NCBI RefSeq assembly: GCF_034377145.1
Contig: NZ_CP139707.1
Coordinates: forward strand, 2,988,501 to 3,052,500
Origin: Sulfitobacter sp. OXR-159
GTDB lineage: Bacteria; Pseudomonadota; Alphaproteobacteria; Rhodobacterales; Rhodobacteraceae
Reading direction: 5' to 3'
Length of the DNA stretch: 64,000 nucleotides
In this document: positions 9,101-19,197 of the stretch, piece by piece
Position numbering within the stretch: the stretch's first letter is position 1
How the letters are laid out: every line of letters begins with the position of its first letter
Notes under the pieces: model-generated
Database searches by the model: none
Seen by the model: only the letters and a program-made list of their open reading frames with translations
Told to the model about the DNA's origin: nothing
Position numbers and translations under genes: made by a program

Positions 9101-9134
9101 ACTAGTTCCGTAATTCACGAATTATGGAACTAGT
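9101..9134. promoter_or_regulatory. 34-bp near-palindrome over the ars start codon (ArsR operator candidate)
   Basis: Outer arms ACTAGTTCC (9101-9109) and GGAACTAGT (9126-9134) and inner arms TAATTC (9111-9116) and GAATTA (9119-9124) pair perfectly. There is one mismatched pair and a 2-nt centre. The inner TAATTC-AC-GAATTA resembles the AT-rich operators of ArsR/SmtB repressors. The ATG at 9124 lies inside the right arm, so the repressor encoded by this gene would cover its own start. CTGGCA (9087-9092) and TAATTC (9111-9116) are spaced 18 bp like -35/-10 boxes. Confidence 0.6.
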
Positions 9135-9966
9135 AATCCCCAATCGCCTCGCCACCCTCGGCCATCCGCAGCGTCTCGCGCTTTTTCGGCTGCTGATGCG
9201 CCGCTACCCGGACCGGGTGCCAGCGACCGAACTGGCGCAGGCGCTTGGTCTCAAGCCCAACACCCTCTCGACCTATATCGGCGCGCTGATGCAGGCCGGG
9301 CTGGTGACCCAAGAACGGCGAGGCACCTCCCTGCGCTATGCGATCGATCTTGCGGCCGCCCGTGACACCATCGGCTACCTGCTGAACGACTGCTGCCGCG
9401 GACGGCCAGAGATTTGCCTCCCCTTCACCTCTTCAGATGGAAACGCTCCCATGACCGACGACAAGTTCAACGTCCTGTTCATCTGCACCGGCAACTCCGC
9501 CCGGTCGATCTTTGCCGAAAGCATCCTGCGTGACCTCGCGGGGGACCGTTTCAACGTCTACTCCGCAGGCACGCGGCCACAATCCGCATTGAACCCCTTC
9601 GCGGTAGAGGTCCTCAGGCAGAAGGACCATGACGTGACGCAGCTTCGGTCGAAACATATATCCGAGTTTCAGAGCGAAGACGCGCCCGGTTTTGATTTCG
9701 TTTTTACCGTTTGCAATCAAGCGGCTAACGAAGAATGCCCCACATGGCCCGGCCAGCCGATCACCGCGCATTGGGGCCTGCCCGATCCGGTGAAGGTCGA
9801 AGGCTCCGACGCCGAAAAGAGCCTCGCCTTCCAGCAGGCCTATGGCACGCTGCGCAACCGAATGTTGGGCTTTACCAGCCTGCCACTGACCTCGCTCGAC
9901 CGTATTTCGCTGCAAAAAGCGCTCGATGACGCGGGCCAAACCGACAAAGAAGGATTCTCCGCATGA
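9124..9966 (+). CDS. ArsR-family repressor fused to low-molecular-weight phosphatase-type arsenate reductase
   Basis: This 280-residue protein has two domains. Residues 1-98 form a winged helix of the ArsR family ([22 protein letters not shown]) ending in C90, C91 and C98. A CC-x6-C cluster in that place resembles the As(III) site known from Acidithiobacillus-type ArsR. Residues 115-275 are an LMW-phosphatase/ArsC domain with the C121-x5-R127 loop (CTGNSAR) and the LPDP acid motif, which reduces arsenate to arsenite. An internal ATG (residue 110) marks the fusion point. The gene heads a three-gene arsenic operon, and its ATG sits in a large palindrome with no Shine-Dalgarno. Autorepression relieved by arsenite is likely. 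Single-peptide fusion lets sensor and reductase be made together. Confidence 0.9.
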   Translation: MELVIPNRLATLGHPQRLALFRLLMRRYPDRVPATELAQALGLKPNTLSTYIGALMQAGLVTQERRGTSLRYAIDLAAARDTIGYLLNDCCRGRPEICLPFTSSDGNAPMTDDKFNVLFICTGNSARSIFAESILRDLAGDRFNVYSAGTRPQSALNPFAVEVLRQKDHDVTQLRSKHISEFQSEDAPGFDFVFTVCNQAANEECPTWPGQPITAHWGLPDPVKVEGSDAEKSLAFQQAYGTLRNRMLGFTSLPLTSLDRISLQKALDDAGQTDKEGFSA

Positions 9967-10961
9967 CCGTCTATGCCATCAATGGCCTTGGCCGCATCGG
10001 CAAGCTCGCCTTGAAACCGCTGCTGGATCAGGGCGCAGAAATCGCATGGATCAACGACGCGGTGGGCGACCCAGAGATGCACGCCCATTTGCTGGAGTTC
10101 GACACGGTGCATGGGCGTTGGCAGGCCGATTTCGCGCATGACGCCGACAGCGTGACGATCAACGGCACCCGCCTGCCCTTCATCGGCACCCGCGACCTCA
10201 GCGCGCTGCCGCTCGACGGGGTGGATGTGGTGATCGATTGCACCGGCGTTTTCAAGACCGAGGCGAAACTCGCCCCCTATTTCGAGGCGGGGGTGAAGAA
10301 AGTGGTGATCTCGGCCCCGGTAAAAGACGGCGATGCGGCGAATATCGTCTACGGCGTCAACGATGATGTCTATGATCCCGCACGGCACCGGATCGTCACG
10401 GCGGCAAGCTGCACGACCAATTGCCTCGCCCCGGTGGTGAAGGTGATCCATGAGACGATGAAGATCAAACATGGCTCCATCACCACGATACACGATGTGA
10501 CCAACACGCAGACCATCGTTGACCGCCCTGCCAAAGATCTGCGCCGCGCACGCTCGGCGCTGAACTCGCTGATCCCGACGACCACTGGCAGCGCCACGGC
10601 GATCACGCTGATCTATCCCGAACTCAAAGGCCGCTTGAACGGCCACGCGGTGCGGGTGCCACTGCTGAACGCTTCGCTGACTGACTGCGTCTTTGAGGTG
10701 GAGCGCGAGACGACAGTGGAAGAAGTGAACGCCCTGTTCAAAGCCGCAGCCGAAGGGGAATTGAAAGACATCCTAGGCTATGAGGAGCGCCCGCTCGTCT
10801 CGGCAGACTACACCAACGATACGCGCTCAAGCATTATCGACGCGCCCTCCACCATGGTGGTGAATGGCACGCAGGTGAAAATCTACGCGTGGTACGACAA
10901 TGAGATGGGCTATGCGCACCGTTTGGTCGATGTGGCGCTGATGGTCGGGGCAAGCCTGTGA
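9963..10961 (+). CDS. ArsJ-associated glyceraldehyde-3-phosphate dehydrogenase
   Basis: This is a 332-residue GAPDH: the Rossmann motif is NGLGRIGK, the catalytic Cys is in SCTTNCLAP, and the C-terminal [11 protein letters not shown] is conserved. It overlaps the arsR-arsC stop by 4 nt (ATGA) and has AAGGA 8 nt before the ATG. In arsenic operons, GAPDH next to ArsJ uses arsenate in place of phosphate to make the unstable 1-arseno-3-phosphoglycerate, which ArsJ exports. The position between arsenate sensing and arsJ supports that role over glycolysis. The next gene overlaps by 4 nt. Confidence 0.92.
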   Translation: MTVYAINGLGRIGKLALKPLLDQGAEIAWINDAVGDPEMHAHLLEFDTVHGRWQADFAHDADSVTINGTRLPFIGTRDLSALPLDGVDVVIDCTGVFKTEAKLAPYFEAGVKKVVISAPVKDGDAANIVYGVNDDVYDPARHRIVTAASCTTNCLAPVVKVIHETMKIKHGSITTIHDVTNTQTIVDRPAKDLRRARSALNSLIPTTTGSATAITLIYPELKGRLNGHAVRVPLLNASLTDCVFEVERETTVEEVNALFKAAAEGELKDILGYEERPLVSADYTNDTRSSIIDAPSTMVVNGTQVKIYAWYDNEMGYAHRLVDVALMVGASL

Positions 10962-12220
10962 GCCAGAGCGCGACCCGCCCTGAGGGGCTCTCGGCCTATA
11001 TCGCGGTCACGGCTGCCTATTGGGCCTTCATGCTGACCGATGGCGCGTTGCGCATGTTGGTGTTGCTGCATTTCCACCGGCTCGGTTTTTCGCCGGTGCA
11101 ACTGGCCTATCTCTTTGTGCTGTATGAGATCGCGGGCGTTGTCACCAACCTCTGCGCGGGCTGGATCGCGGCGCGGTTTGGGCTGGCCTCGACGCTTTAT
11201 GCGGGGCTGGGCTTGCAGATCGTGGCGCTGCTGGCACTGGCGCAGCTTGATCCGTCTTGGGCGGTGGGTGCCTCGGTGGTGTTCGTCATGCTCGTGCAGG
11301 GCGCCAGCGGTGTGGCCAAGGATTTGGCCAAAATGTCGTCGAAATCCGCCGTGAAGCTGCTGGCGCCGGCTGAGGATGGCGGGCTTTTTCGCTGGGTCGC
11401 GCTGCTGACGGGCTCCAAGAACATGGTCAAGGGTCTGGGCTTTCTGCTCGGCGCGGCGTTGCTGGCCACGCTCGGCTTTGTCTGGGCGGTGCTGGGCATG
11501 GCCGCGATCCTTGCGCTGATCCTGATCGCCGTCCTGACCGCCATGCCGCCCGGCCTGCCGAAGGGCCGCAGGGGCGCGAAGTTCTCCGAAGTCTTCTCCA
11601 AATCCCCCAACGTGAATTGGCTGAGCGCGGCGCGGGTGTTTCTGTTCGGCGCGCGGGATGTTTGGTTTGTGGTGGGCATCCCGATCTATTTCTACGCGGT
11701 CCTCTCGGACGGCACGGAGGAAAGCAACCGCGCGGCCTTTTTCATGATCGGCACATTCATGGCGGTCTGGGTGATCCTCTACGGCATGGTGCAGATCTAC
11801 GCCCCGCGCCTGCTCCGCGCGAAATCCCGCCCGGCGGAGGACCTGATCTCAGCCGCGAAAGGATGGGCATGGTCACTTGCCGCCGTGCCTGCGGCGCTGA
11901 CGCTGGCCGCCCTGTTCAGCGACGGACCGCAAACATGGCTCACCGCGACGTTGGTCATTGGCCTGCTGGCCTTTGGCGCGGTCTTTGCGGTGAACTCGTC
12001 CCTGCACTCCTACCTCATCCTGTCTTTCACCAAGGCCGAGCGGGTGACGATGGATGTGGGGTTCTACTACATGGCTAATGCGGCCGGGCGGCTGTTGGGC
12101 ACGTTGATGTCGGGCCTGAGCTATCAGATCGGTGGGCTGCCCCTGATGCTGGGGGCGGCGGCGATCATGGTGGCCCTGTCGGCGCTGCTGGTCGGGTTTT
12201 TGAAACCCGACCAAGGCTGA
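10958..12220 (+). CDS. arsJ: ArsJ organoarsenical (1-arseno-3-phosphoglycerate) efflux permease
   Basis: This 420-residue major-facilitator protein has about twelve hydrophobic segments. Its family-specific N-terminus ([20 protein letters not shown]) and the loop [19 protein letters not shown] are typical of ArsJ. It starts at GTG 10958, overlapping the GAPDH stop (GTGA). It completes a pathway in which GAPDH arsenylates glyceraldehyde-3-phosphate and ArsJ exports the product, giving arsenate resistance. Its stop lies only 3 bp from the stop of the convergent mtlK, with no room for a terminator between them. Confidence 0.93.
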   Translation: MSQSATRPEGLSAYIAVTAAYWAFMLTDGALRMLVLLHFHRLGFSPVQLAYLFVLYEIAGVVTNLCAGWIAARFGLASTLYAGLGLQIVALLALAQLDPSWAVGASVVFVMLVQGASGVAKDLAKMSSKSAVKLLAPAEDGGLFRWVALLTGSKNMVKGLGFLLGAALLATLGFVWAVLGMAAILALILIAVLTAMPPGLPKGRRGAKFSEVFSKSPNVNWLSAARVFLFGARDVWFVVGIPIYFYAVLSDGTEESNRAAFFMIGTFMAVWVILYGMVQIYAPRLLRAKSRPAEDLISAAKGWAWSLAAVPAALTLAALFSDGPQTWLTATLVIGLLAFGAVFAVNSSLHSYLILSFTKAERVTMDVGFYYMANAAGRLLGTLMSGLSYQIGGLPLMLGAAAIMVALSALLVGFLKPDQG

Positions 12221-12223
12221 CCG

Positions 12224-13729
12224 TTAGCCTGCTTTGCTGGCGCGACCGTTGCTTTGACCGTCCTGCGTATAGGCGGTCATCGCCGCGACTGCGCCTGTGT
12301 CCCAGATCAGCGTGAGCCAAGCGACAAAAGCATCACGGAAGGCTTCGGCCTGCGCCAGATCACCGTAAAGGCGGTCTTGCTCTAGCCACGCTTCGGGCCG
12401 TTCCCGCGCGGCCTGCGCCACGGCTTGCAACTCGTCCCAAATCGGATCATTCGCCACGATCTCGCTGCCATTCTCCCGCGTGCCTGCACACATCCGCGCC
12501 CAGAGCGCTTCGACCAAGGCCAAGCCAGAGACTGAACGCCCCGCCGCCAGTTGATCCCGCAAGATCGGCAGGACAAAACCGGTGTGCCGGGCCGACCCGT
12601 CGAAAGCGACACGGCGCGTGGTGTCGACGATGCGCGGGTTCGAGAACCGCTGTTCGATCAGCTCTAGATACGCCAGCGGCGTCATGCCGGGCACCGGGGC
12701 GACCGTCTGGGTGATCTCTTCGGCCTGCACGCGGTGGAACATCCCGCGGATCGCCGGATGCGCCATGGTGGCGGAAATCGTTTCGATCCCCAGCACCTCA
12801 CCGACATTGGCCAAAACCTGATGGCCCGCGTTGAGGATGCGGATCTTCATCTTTTCATAGGCATGGACCTCGTCCGAGAAGGTTGCCCCCACCTGATCCC
12901 AGTTGGGGCGGCCTGCGCAGAAGTCGTCTTCGATCACCCATTGGCGAAAGGCTTCATGCGTGACGGGTGCCGCGTCGTTCACGCCAAACTCTCGCGCCTG
13001 CGCAATCTCGGCGGGGCCGGTGGCCGGGGCGATGCAATCGACCATGGAGTTGGGGAAACTGCCGTTGGCTTCGATCCAATCGGCCAGCGCCGGGTCGGAC
13101 ATGCGCGCCAGCGAAACGACCGCTTGGCGCAGGATATCGCCGTTGCCTTGCAGGTTGTCACAGCTGAGCCCCGTGAACGGCCCCTGCCCCGCATCGCGGC
13201 GCAGCCGCAGGGCCGCGACGATGGCCCCGAAGGCCGTGCGCGGGGTGTCAGGGTTCGCCGCGTCATGGACGATATCAGCGTGGGTCGCGTCGAACCCCTT
13301 GCTCACCGGGTCGATGTAATAGCCGCTCTCGGTAACGGTCAGCCCGACGATGCGAATGGCCGGATCAGCCATCGCGCGGATCAAGGCGCCGTTACCCTCT
13401 TCAATCGGGAGGTAGTCGATCATGGAGCCCACGACCTCAGCCGAGGTTTGCGCGGGGTCGAGTTCAATCAGAGTTGTCAGACAGTCCTGCGCCAAGAGCT
13501 TCTCGCGCATGGCCGCATCATAGGGGCGCACGCCTGCGCCTAGGATCGCCCAGTCATGCGCTTGGCCGTTCTGCATCAGACGGTGCAGATACCACGCCTG
13601 ATGCGCGCGGTGGAAGTTGCCGACGCCGATATGCACAATACCGGGGGTCAGGGCGCTGCGGTCATAGGTGGGCCGCGCGATATCTAGATCGCCAAGCGTC
13701 GCGTTCGAGAGGTCTACCAAATTATCCAT
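12224..13729 (-). CDS. mtlK: Mannitol 2-dehydrogenase (polyol dehydrogenase, MtlK/UxuB family)
   Basis: This is a long-chain NAD-dependent polyol dehydrogenase of about 501 residues. The NAD site is HIGVGNFHRAHQ. The catalytic signature K-x5-N-x2-H is visible in KMKIRILNAGHQV, followed by ANVGEVLG. It oxidises mannitol, and in relatives also arabinitol or sorbitol, to a ketose such as fructose. I start it at ATG 13729, which has AAGGA 8 nt upstream, not at the earlier ATG 13756. It is the last gene of the smoEFGK transport operon, as in Rhodobacter sphaeroides. A sorbitol dehydrogenase (smoS), present in that operon, is missing here. The exact substrate within the polyols is inferred. Confidence 0.88.
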   Translation of the reverse strand: MDNLVDLSNATLGDLDIARPTYDRSALTPGIVHIGVGNFHRAHQAWYLHRLMQNGQAHDWAILGAGVRPYDAAMREKLLAQDCLTTLIELDPAQTSAEVVGSMIDYLPIEEGNGALIRAMADPAIRIVGLTVTESGYYIDPVSKGFDATHADIVHDAANPDTPRTAFGAIVAALRLRRDAGQGPFTGLSCDNLQGNGDILRQAVVSLARMSDPALADWIEANGSFPNSMVDCIAPATGPAEIAQAREFGVNDAAPVTHEAFRQWVIEDDFCAGRPNWDQVGATFSDEVHAYEKMKIRILNAGHQVLANVGEVLGIETISATMAHPAIRGMFHRVQAEEITQTVAPVPGMTPLAYLELIEQRFSNPRIVDTTRRVAFDGSARHTGFVLPILRDQLAAGRSVSGLALVEALWARMCAGTRENGSEIVANDPIWDELQAVAQAARERPEAWLEQDRLYGDLAQAEAFRDAFVAWLTLIWDTGAVAAMTAYTQDGQSNGRASKAG

Positions 13730-13801
13730 GATCCACATCCTTGTAGGGCCGCGCACCGGGGAAAGGGTGCGGGGGTCGGCCTGTCGTTCCTGTCGCTTGC
13801 A

Positions 13802-14806
<1,005 letters not shown>

Positions 14807-14821
14807 GTGACTGTCCCTTAC

Positions 14822-15652
14822 TTACTTGACTGCGCCGAAAGTCAGGCCGCTGACGAGTTGTTTCTGGCTGAACCAGCCGAGGATGAGGATTGGCGCGATG
14901 GCCATGGTGGAGGCCGCGCTGAGCTTGGCGTAGAAGAGGCCCTCGGGGCTGGAATAGCTCGCGATGAAGGCGGTAAGCGGTGCCGCCTTGGCCGCGGTGA
15001 GGTTGAGTGTCCAGAAGGCTTCGTTCCATGCGAGGATGAAGTTCAGCAGCAGCGTGGAGGCAATGCCGGGGATCGCCATGGGCGTGAGGACATAAAGCAC
15101 CTCTTCACGCAGGCTTGCCCCATCCATCCGTGCCGCTTCCAAGATCTCGCCGGGGATTTCGCGGAAGTAGGTATAAAGCATCCAGACGATGATCGGCAGG
15201 TTGATGAGCATCAAGATGATGACCAAAGCGATCTTGCTGTCGAGCACACCGAACTGGATGCAGAGCAGGTAGATCGGATAGAGCACACCCACCGCGGGCA
15301 GCATCTTGGTCGAGAGCATCCAGAGCAGGATGTCTTTGGTCCGCTTGCCGGGCACAAAGGCCATCGACCATGCGGCGGGCACCGCGATCAGGATGCCAAG
15401 GACGGTCGAGCCCCCGGCGATGATGATCGAGTTCCACAAGAACCGCCCGTAGTTCGACCGCTCCAGAACCGCCTCGTAGTTGGCCAGCGTCCAATCAAAG
15501 CCGAGGAAGATCGGCGGATCGGCGATGGCCTGTGCCTCGGTCTTGAAGCTGGTGAGGATGGTCCAAAGGATGGGGAAGAAGATCAGGAAACCGATACCCC
15601 ATGCGAGGGCCGTGTTGACGATCTTGCGTTGTCTGGTGACTGCGCGTGCCAT
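14822..15652 (-). CDS. smoG: Polyol ABC transporter permease (MalG-like)
   Basis: This is a 276-residue inner-membrane permease with six hydrophobic segments. The cytoplasmic EAA loop (EAARMDGASLREEVLYVLTP, read in part) contacts the ATPase. It ends in the typical MalG-family C-terminus SGLTFGAVK. It is preceded by GGAG close to the ATG, lies 12 bp after the upstream permease gene and 15 bp before smoK. It pairs with the other permease to form the translocation channel. Confidence 0.9.
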   Translation of the reverse strand: MARAVTRQRKIVNTALAWGIGFLIFFPILWTILTSFKTEAQAIADPPIFLGFDWTLANYEAVLERSNYGRFLWNSIIIAGGSTVLGILIAVPAAWSMAFVPGKRTKDILLWMLSTKMLPAVGVLYPIYLLCIQFGVLDSKIALVIILMLINLPIIVWMLYTYFREIPGEILEAARMDGASLREEVLYVLTPMAIPGIASTLLLNFILAWNEAFWTLNLTAAKAAPLTAFIASYSSPEGLFYAKLSAASTMAIAPILILGWFSQKQLVSGLTFGAVK

Positions 15653-15664
15653 GATGTCTCCTCC

Positions 15665-16531
15665 TCAGGCGTCCAGGTTCTTGCCGACGATGCGCATCAG
15701 GAAGATGGCAACGATATTGGCGAGAATGATTGCATAGACACCGCCTGCCGATCCAAGGCCGATGTTCTGGCTTTCCAGCACCCGCTGGAAGATGAGATAG
15801 GTCAGTGTTTTGGTCCCAAAGGCACCGCCCGTGGTCACGAAAATCTCCGCAAAGATCGACAGCAGAAAGATCGTCTGGATCAAAATCACCACGGTGATCG
15901 CGCGTCCCAGGTGCGGCAGGGTGATATAGGCGAAACGTTTGGTAGCGGGCGCGCCGTCCATCTCGGCGGCGTCAAGCTGCTCGCGGTCGAGCGATTGGAT
16001 CGCGGTCAGAAGGATCAGCGTCGCAAAGGGCAGCCACTGCCATGACACGATGATAATGATCGAGGTCAGCGAGGCTTGGCTCATCCATTGCACCGGGGTC
16101 GCCCCGAAGAATTCCCAAAGGTAGGCGAAAAGCCCGTAGTTCGGGTCCATGAACATGTTCTTCCACACCAGCGCCGAAACGGTGGGCATAACAAAGAAGG
16201 GCGCGATGACGAGGATGCGGACAAAGCCCTGCCCCCACATCGGCTGGTTCAACAGGATGGCGAGCAAGATGCCCAAGCCTACCGTGATCGCCAGCACACC
16301 GCCGACGATAATCAGCGTGGTCATCACCGAGGGCCAGAAGGCGCTCGAGGTGACGAAACGCACGTAGTTGTCAAACCCCACCCAGCCCAGATCACCGCCG
16401 CGCATCGGCAGGTATTTCTTGAAGGAAAAATAGAGCGTCATGGTCAGCGGGATGAGCATCCATCCAAGGAGCAAGACCACCGCAGGGGCCATCATCAGGC
16501 GTGCCGCTGATCGGGAATGTTGGGTAGCCAT
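15665..16531 (-). CDS. smoF: Polyol ABC transporter permease (MalF-like)
   Basis: This is an inner-membrane permease of about 288 residues with six predicted helices and an EAA-type loop (DAAEMDGAPATKRFAYITLP, read in part). I prefer ATG 16531, which has AGGAG at a 9-nt spacing; the ATG at 16540 lies directly against that ribosome site. It follows the binding-protein gene after a 118-bp gap that contains a strong stem-loop, so it is probably expressed at a lower level than the binding protein. Confidence 0.9.
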   Translation of the reverse strand: MATQHSRSAARLMMAPAVVLLLGWMLIPLTMTLYFSFKKYLPMRGGDLGWVGFDNYVRFVTSSAFWPSVMTTLIIVGGVLAITVGLGILLAILLNQPMWGQGFVRILVIAPFFVMPTVSALVWKNMFMDPNYGLFAYLWEFFGATPVQWMSQASLTSIIIIVSWQWLPFATLILLTAIQSLDREQLDAAEMDGAPATKRFAYITLPHLGRAITVVILIQTIFLLSIFAEIFVTTGGAFGTKTLTYLIFQRVLESQNIGLGSAGGVYAIILANIVAIFLMRIVGKNLDA

Positions 16532-16603
16532 CGGGCACATCTCCTCTGCAGGCGGCGGATGCCGCGTTTAGGTGAAGGGTATCATATCAGGTGGTTGGGC
16601 GGA

Positions 16604-16630
16604 AAAGGGCGGCGGTGTTCGCCGCCCTTT
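16604..16630 (-). terminator. Stem-loop between smoE and smoF
   Basis: AAAGGGCGGCG (16604-16614) and CGCCGCCCTTT (16620-16630) form a perfect 11-bp stem with a 5-nt loop. Read on the minus strand, the stem ends in a run of T. It lies 20 bp after the smoE stop inside the operon. It probably works as a partial terminator or an mRNA-stabilising 3' end, giving more binding protein than permease. Confidence 0.75.
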
Positions 16631-16649
16631 GTGCCGGAGGAGCAGCGGC

Positions 16650-17954
16650 TTAGCGGTAGCCAGCAGCTTCCATTGCGTCGTTGGTCAGGTCCTGTGCCTT
16701 CTCAAGTGCCTCTTCGACAGTCTGCTGACCGGCATAGGCGGCAGAGAACTCTTGGCTCACGTCGGTCGCGATGCCTGCAAACTCTGGGATCGCGGCGAAC
16801 TGAACACCGACGTAAGGCGTCGGATCGACGGTGGAGTTCTCAGGATCAGCCGACAGGATCGAGTCGAGTGTCATCTGTGCGAAGGGCACTTTTTGGTACT
16901 CGGGGTTCTCATAGAGCGACTTGCGCGCGCCGGGAGGAACGTTGGCCCAACCTTCGTTCTCTGCAACCATCTCGATGTAGTCTTTCGAGGTGGCCCATTC
17001 GATGAACTCTTTCGCGGCATCTTCTTTCTGAGTGCCCGCCGGGATCGCCAGCGCCCAGGCCCAGAGCCAGTTGGAACGTTTGCCAAGGCCTGTGTCCGGT
17101 GCCAGCGCAAAACCAACCTTGTCGGCCACGGTGGAATCATCGGCATTGGTCACGAAGGACGCCGCCACTGTGGCGTCGATCCACATGCCACATTTGCCCT
17201 GCTGGAACATCGAGAGGTTCTCGTTGAAGCCGTTGGAGGCATAGCCCGCTGGGCCGCTCTCATCCATCAGGTCTTTGTAGAAGTTGATGGTATTGGCCCA
17301 AGCCTCGGTGTCGAACTGGGCGTTCCAGTCTTCGTCGAACCAGCGTGCGCCGAAGGAGTTGGACATCGCCGTGATCAGCGCGCCGCCTTCGCCCCAACCG
17401 GCCTTGCCGCGCAGGCAGATGCCGTTGATGTCGTTCTCACGATCGGTCATGGCGGCGGCGGCTTCGCGGATGAATTCCCAAGTCGGGTCTTTCGGCATTT
17501 CCATGCCGGCCTTTTTCATCAGATCAGTGCGGTACATGATCATGGAGCTTTCGCCATAGAAGGGTGCGGCGTAGAGCGTGCCTTCGTGGCTCAGACCACC
17601 GGCCATCGCGGGTAGGATATCGTCCGCGTCGTATTCTTCGCTGAGGTCATCCAGCGGCACCAGCCAGCCGTTCGCGCCCCAGATCGGCGTCTCGTACATG
17701 CCGATGGTCATGATGTCGAAAGAACCGCCCTTGGTCGAGATGTCGGTGGTGACGCGCTGGCGCAGCACGTTCTCTTCCAACGTGACCCACTCCACTTCGT
17801 GGCCGGTCTCTTCGGTGAATTTGTCGGTGTAGCCTTGCATCCGGATCATGTCGCCGTTGTTCACGGTGGCGATGGTGATCGTCTCAGCAAAAGCGCCGCC
17901 GCCCATGATCAGGGACAGGGCCGTCGCAGCGTGCAATGATTTATTCGAGAACAT
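16650..17954 (-). CDS. smoE: Periplasmic polyol-binding protein of the SmoEFGK transporter
   Basis: This is a 434-residue extracellular solute-binding protein (family 1). It begins with a signal peptide (SLHAATALSLIMGGGAFA, cleaved near AFAET). Conserved features include TGHEVEWVTLEE, the YDADDILPAM region and the WAWALAIPAGTQKEDAAKEF lid typical of sorbitol/mannitol-binding SmoE and MtlE. It captures the polyol in the periplasm for the two permeases encoded downstream. It is the first structural gene of the operon, and a promoter with a candidate LacI operator lies just upstream. Confidence 0.9.
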   Translation of the reverse strand: MFSNKSLHAATALSLIMGGGAFAETITIATVNNGDMIRMQGYTDKFTEETGHEVEWVTLEENVLRQRVTTDISTKGGSFDIMTIGMYETPIWGANGWLVPLDDLSEEYDADDILPAMAGGLSHEGTLYAAPFYGESSMIMYRTDLMKKAGMEMPKDPTWEFIREAAAAMTDRENDINGICLRGKAGWGEGGALITAMSNSFGARWFDEDWNAQFDTEAWANTINFYKDLMDESGPAGYASNGFNENLSMFQQGKCGMWIDATVAASFVTNADDSTVADKVGFALAPDTGLGKRSNWLWAWALAIPAGTQKEDAAKEFIEWATSKDYIEMVAENEGWANVPPGARKSLYENPEYQKVPFAQMTLDSILSADPENSTVDPTPYVGVQFAAIPEFAGIATDVSQEFSAAYAGQQTVEEALEKAQDLTNDAMEAAGYR

Positions 17955-18024
17955 CGATAGTTCCTCCCTCTATAGATGATGGAACGAGACTAACGGTCTA
18001 CATAACGCGCAGTCAAATTAAATT

Positions 18025-18037
18025 TTACGCGCGATAA
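18025..18037. promoter_or_regulatory. Candidate LacI-family operator upstream of smoE
   Basis: TTACGCGCGATAA is an imperfect palindrome in the 115-bp gap between the regulator gene and smoE. Its first nine bases recur in reverse orientation upstream of the regulator gene. Assignment to that regulator is inferred. Confidence 0.4.
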
Positions 18038-18069
18038 CTATTTTCTGAGCAACTTGCGAACTCAATAGC

Positions 18070-19101
18070 TTAGGCCGAGGCGCGCATCACCAATTTGCCG
18101 TCAAACAGCGTCTCTTCGCGCTCGGTCAGGCGGGTTTCGCTTTCGATAATACGGAACAGCGTGCTGGCCGCGCGATTCGCGATGGCGCCGTAATCCTGCG
18201 CGATGGTGGTCAACGGCGGGCAGGTATAGCGCGAAAACGGGTGGTCATCCTGCCCCGCGATCCGCATAGCGCAGTCCTTGCCATGGCCCACCCGCAGCCC
18301 CAACTCATAGGCCGCTGACAGCACCCCGATGGCCAAACGGTCATTCGAACAGAGCACCGTATCGGTCTCAAACGCCCCTGCCGAAATCAGCCGCCCGCCC
18401 TCGATCGCGCCGATCTCTTCAAAGTTCCACCCCTCGCCCGGCACCTGATGGATATGCGGGGCAAAGCCGTGCCGCTCCATCGCCTCAAGATAGGCTTGGC
18501 GGCGCTTGTTTGCGTTCGGGTTGCTGGGTGTCTTCATCTCGAAAAAGCAGGGCGGCTCTCCGCTGCGGCACAGATATTCGACAATCAACTCTACACTTTG
18601 AAAATTGTCGGTACCCACGAAAGCCTCACAGACCCCTTCGACATTGGCGTCAAAGGTCACGACGGGCACATCCCGGCAAAAGCGCGCGATCGCCTCCCGG
18701 TCCGAGGCTTTGCCGAAGGGCGCCAAAAGCACGCCCGCAGGTTTCAGCGCCCGAAGCGAGTCGAGATTGGCCCGCTCCTGCGCCGGGTTGCCGTGCGAGC
18801 TGAGCAAGATCGGACTATACCCCGCCGCCAGACAGGCCAGTTCCACCTCGCGGCCAATCTCGGAAAAGAACGGGTCGGAGAGGTTGGGCACGACAACGCC
18901 GATGTTGCGGGTTTTGCGGCGGTTTTGGTTCACCGCATAGACATTGGGACGATAGTCATGCTGGCTCAGCGCCGCTTCAATCTTCTCGCGGGTCGAGCGC
19001 CGCACGCTGTCGGGATCGTTAAAGTATTTCGACAGCGTGGGCCGGGAAATGCCACTTACAGCGGCAAACTCCTCCATATTGCGGATTTTTTGCTGCCCCA
19101 T
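18070..19101 (-). CDS. LacI-family regulator of the polyol operon
   Basis: This 343-residue protein has the LacI HTH near the N-terminus (MEEFAAVSGISRPTLSKYFN) with the hinge VRRSTREKIEAAL. A periplasmic-binding-like sensor domain follows (NIGVVVPNLSDPFFSEIG, DTVLCSNDRLAIGVL). It lies directly upstream of smoE in the same direction. The sensor probably binds a polyol or fructose derivative and controls smoEFGK-mtlK and itself. An IS element ends about 85 bp upstream of its start codon, which could affect its expression. Confidence 0.9.
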   Translation of the reverse strand: MGQQKIRNMEEFAAVSGISRPTLSKYFNDPDSVRRSTREKIEAALSQHDYRPNVYAVNQNRRKTRNIGVVVPNLSDPFFSEIGREVELACLAAGYSPILLSSHGNPAQERANLDSLRALKPAGVLLAPFGKASDREAIARFCRDVPVVTFDANVEGVCEAFVGTDNFQSVELIVEYLCRSGEPPCFFEMKTPSNPNANKRRQAYLEAMERHGFAPHIHQVPGEGWNFEEIGAIEGGRLISAGAFETDTVLCSNDRLAIGVLSAAYELGLRVGHGKDCAMRIAGQDDHPFSRYTCPPLTTIAQDYGAIANRAASTLFRIIESETRLTEREETLFDGKLVMRASA

Positions 19102-19127
19102 CTTAACCCTCCCTTGACGTAACGCTG

Positions 19128-19136
19128 CGCGCGTAA
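19128..19136. promoter_or_regulatory. Second copy of the TTACGCGCG motif, upstream of lacI-type gene
   Basis: CGCGCGTAA on the plus strand, i.e. TTACGCGCG on the minus strand, lies 27 bp before the regulator start codon and matches the smoE-proximal motif. It suggests autoregulation; the motif is short and GC-rich, so chance is possible. Confidence 0.3.
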
Positions 19137-19184
19137 ACTAAAGTCAATATAGAGATAAGTTCGGCCAGCCAGCAAGGGTCTTCT

Positions 19185-19197
19185 GTGGTTGCCGCCC
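19185..19197 (+). repeat. Left inverted repeat of the IS element
   Basis: GTGGTTGCCGCCC, perfect inverse of 20550-20562. It lies on the transposase 3' side. Confidence 0.75.
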
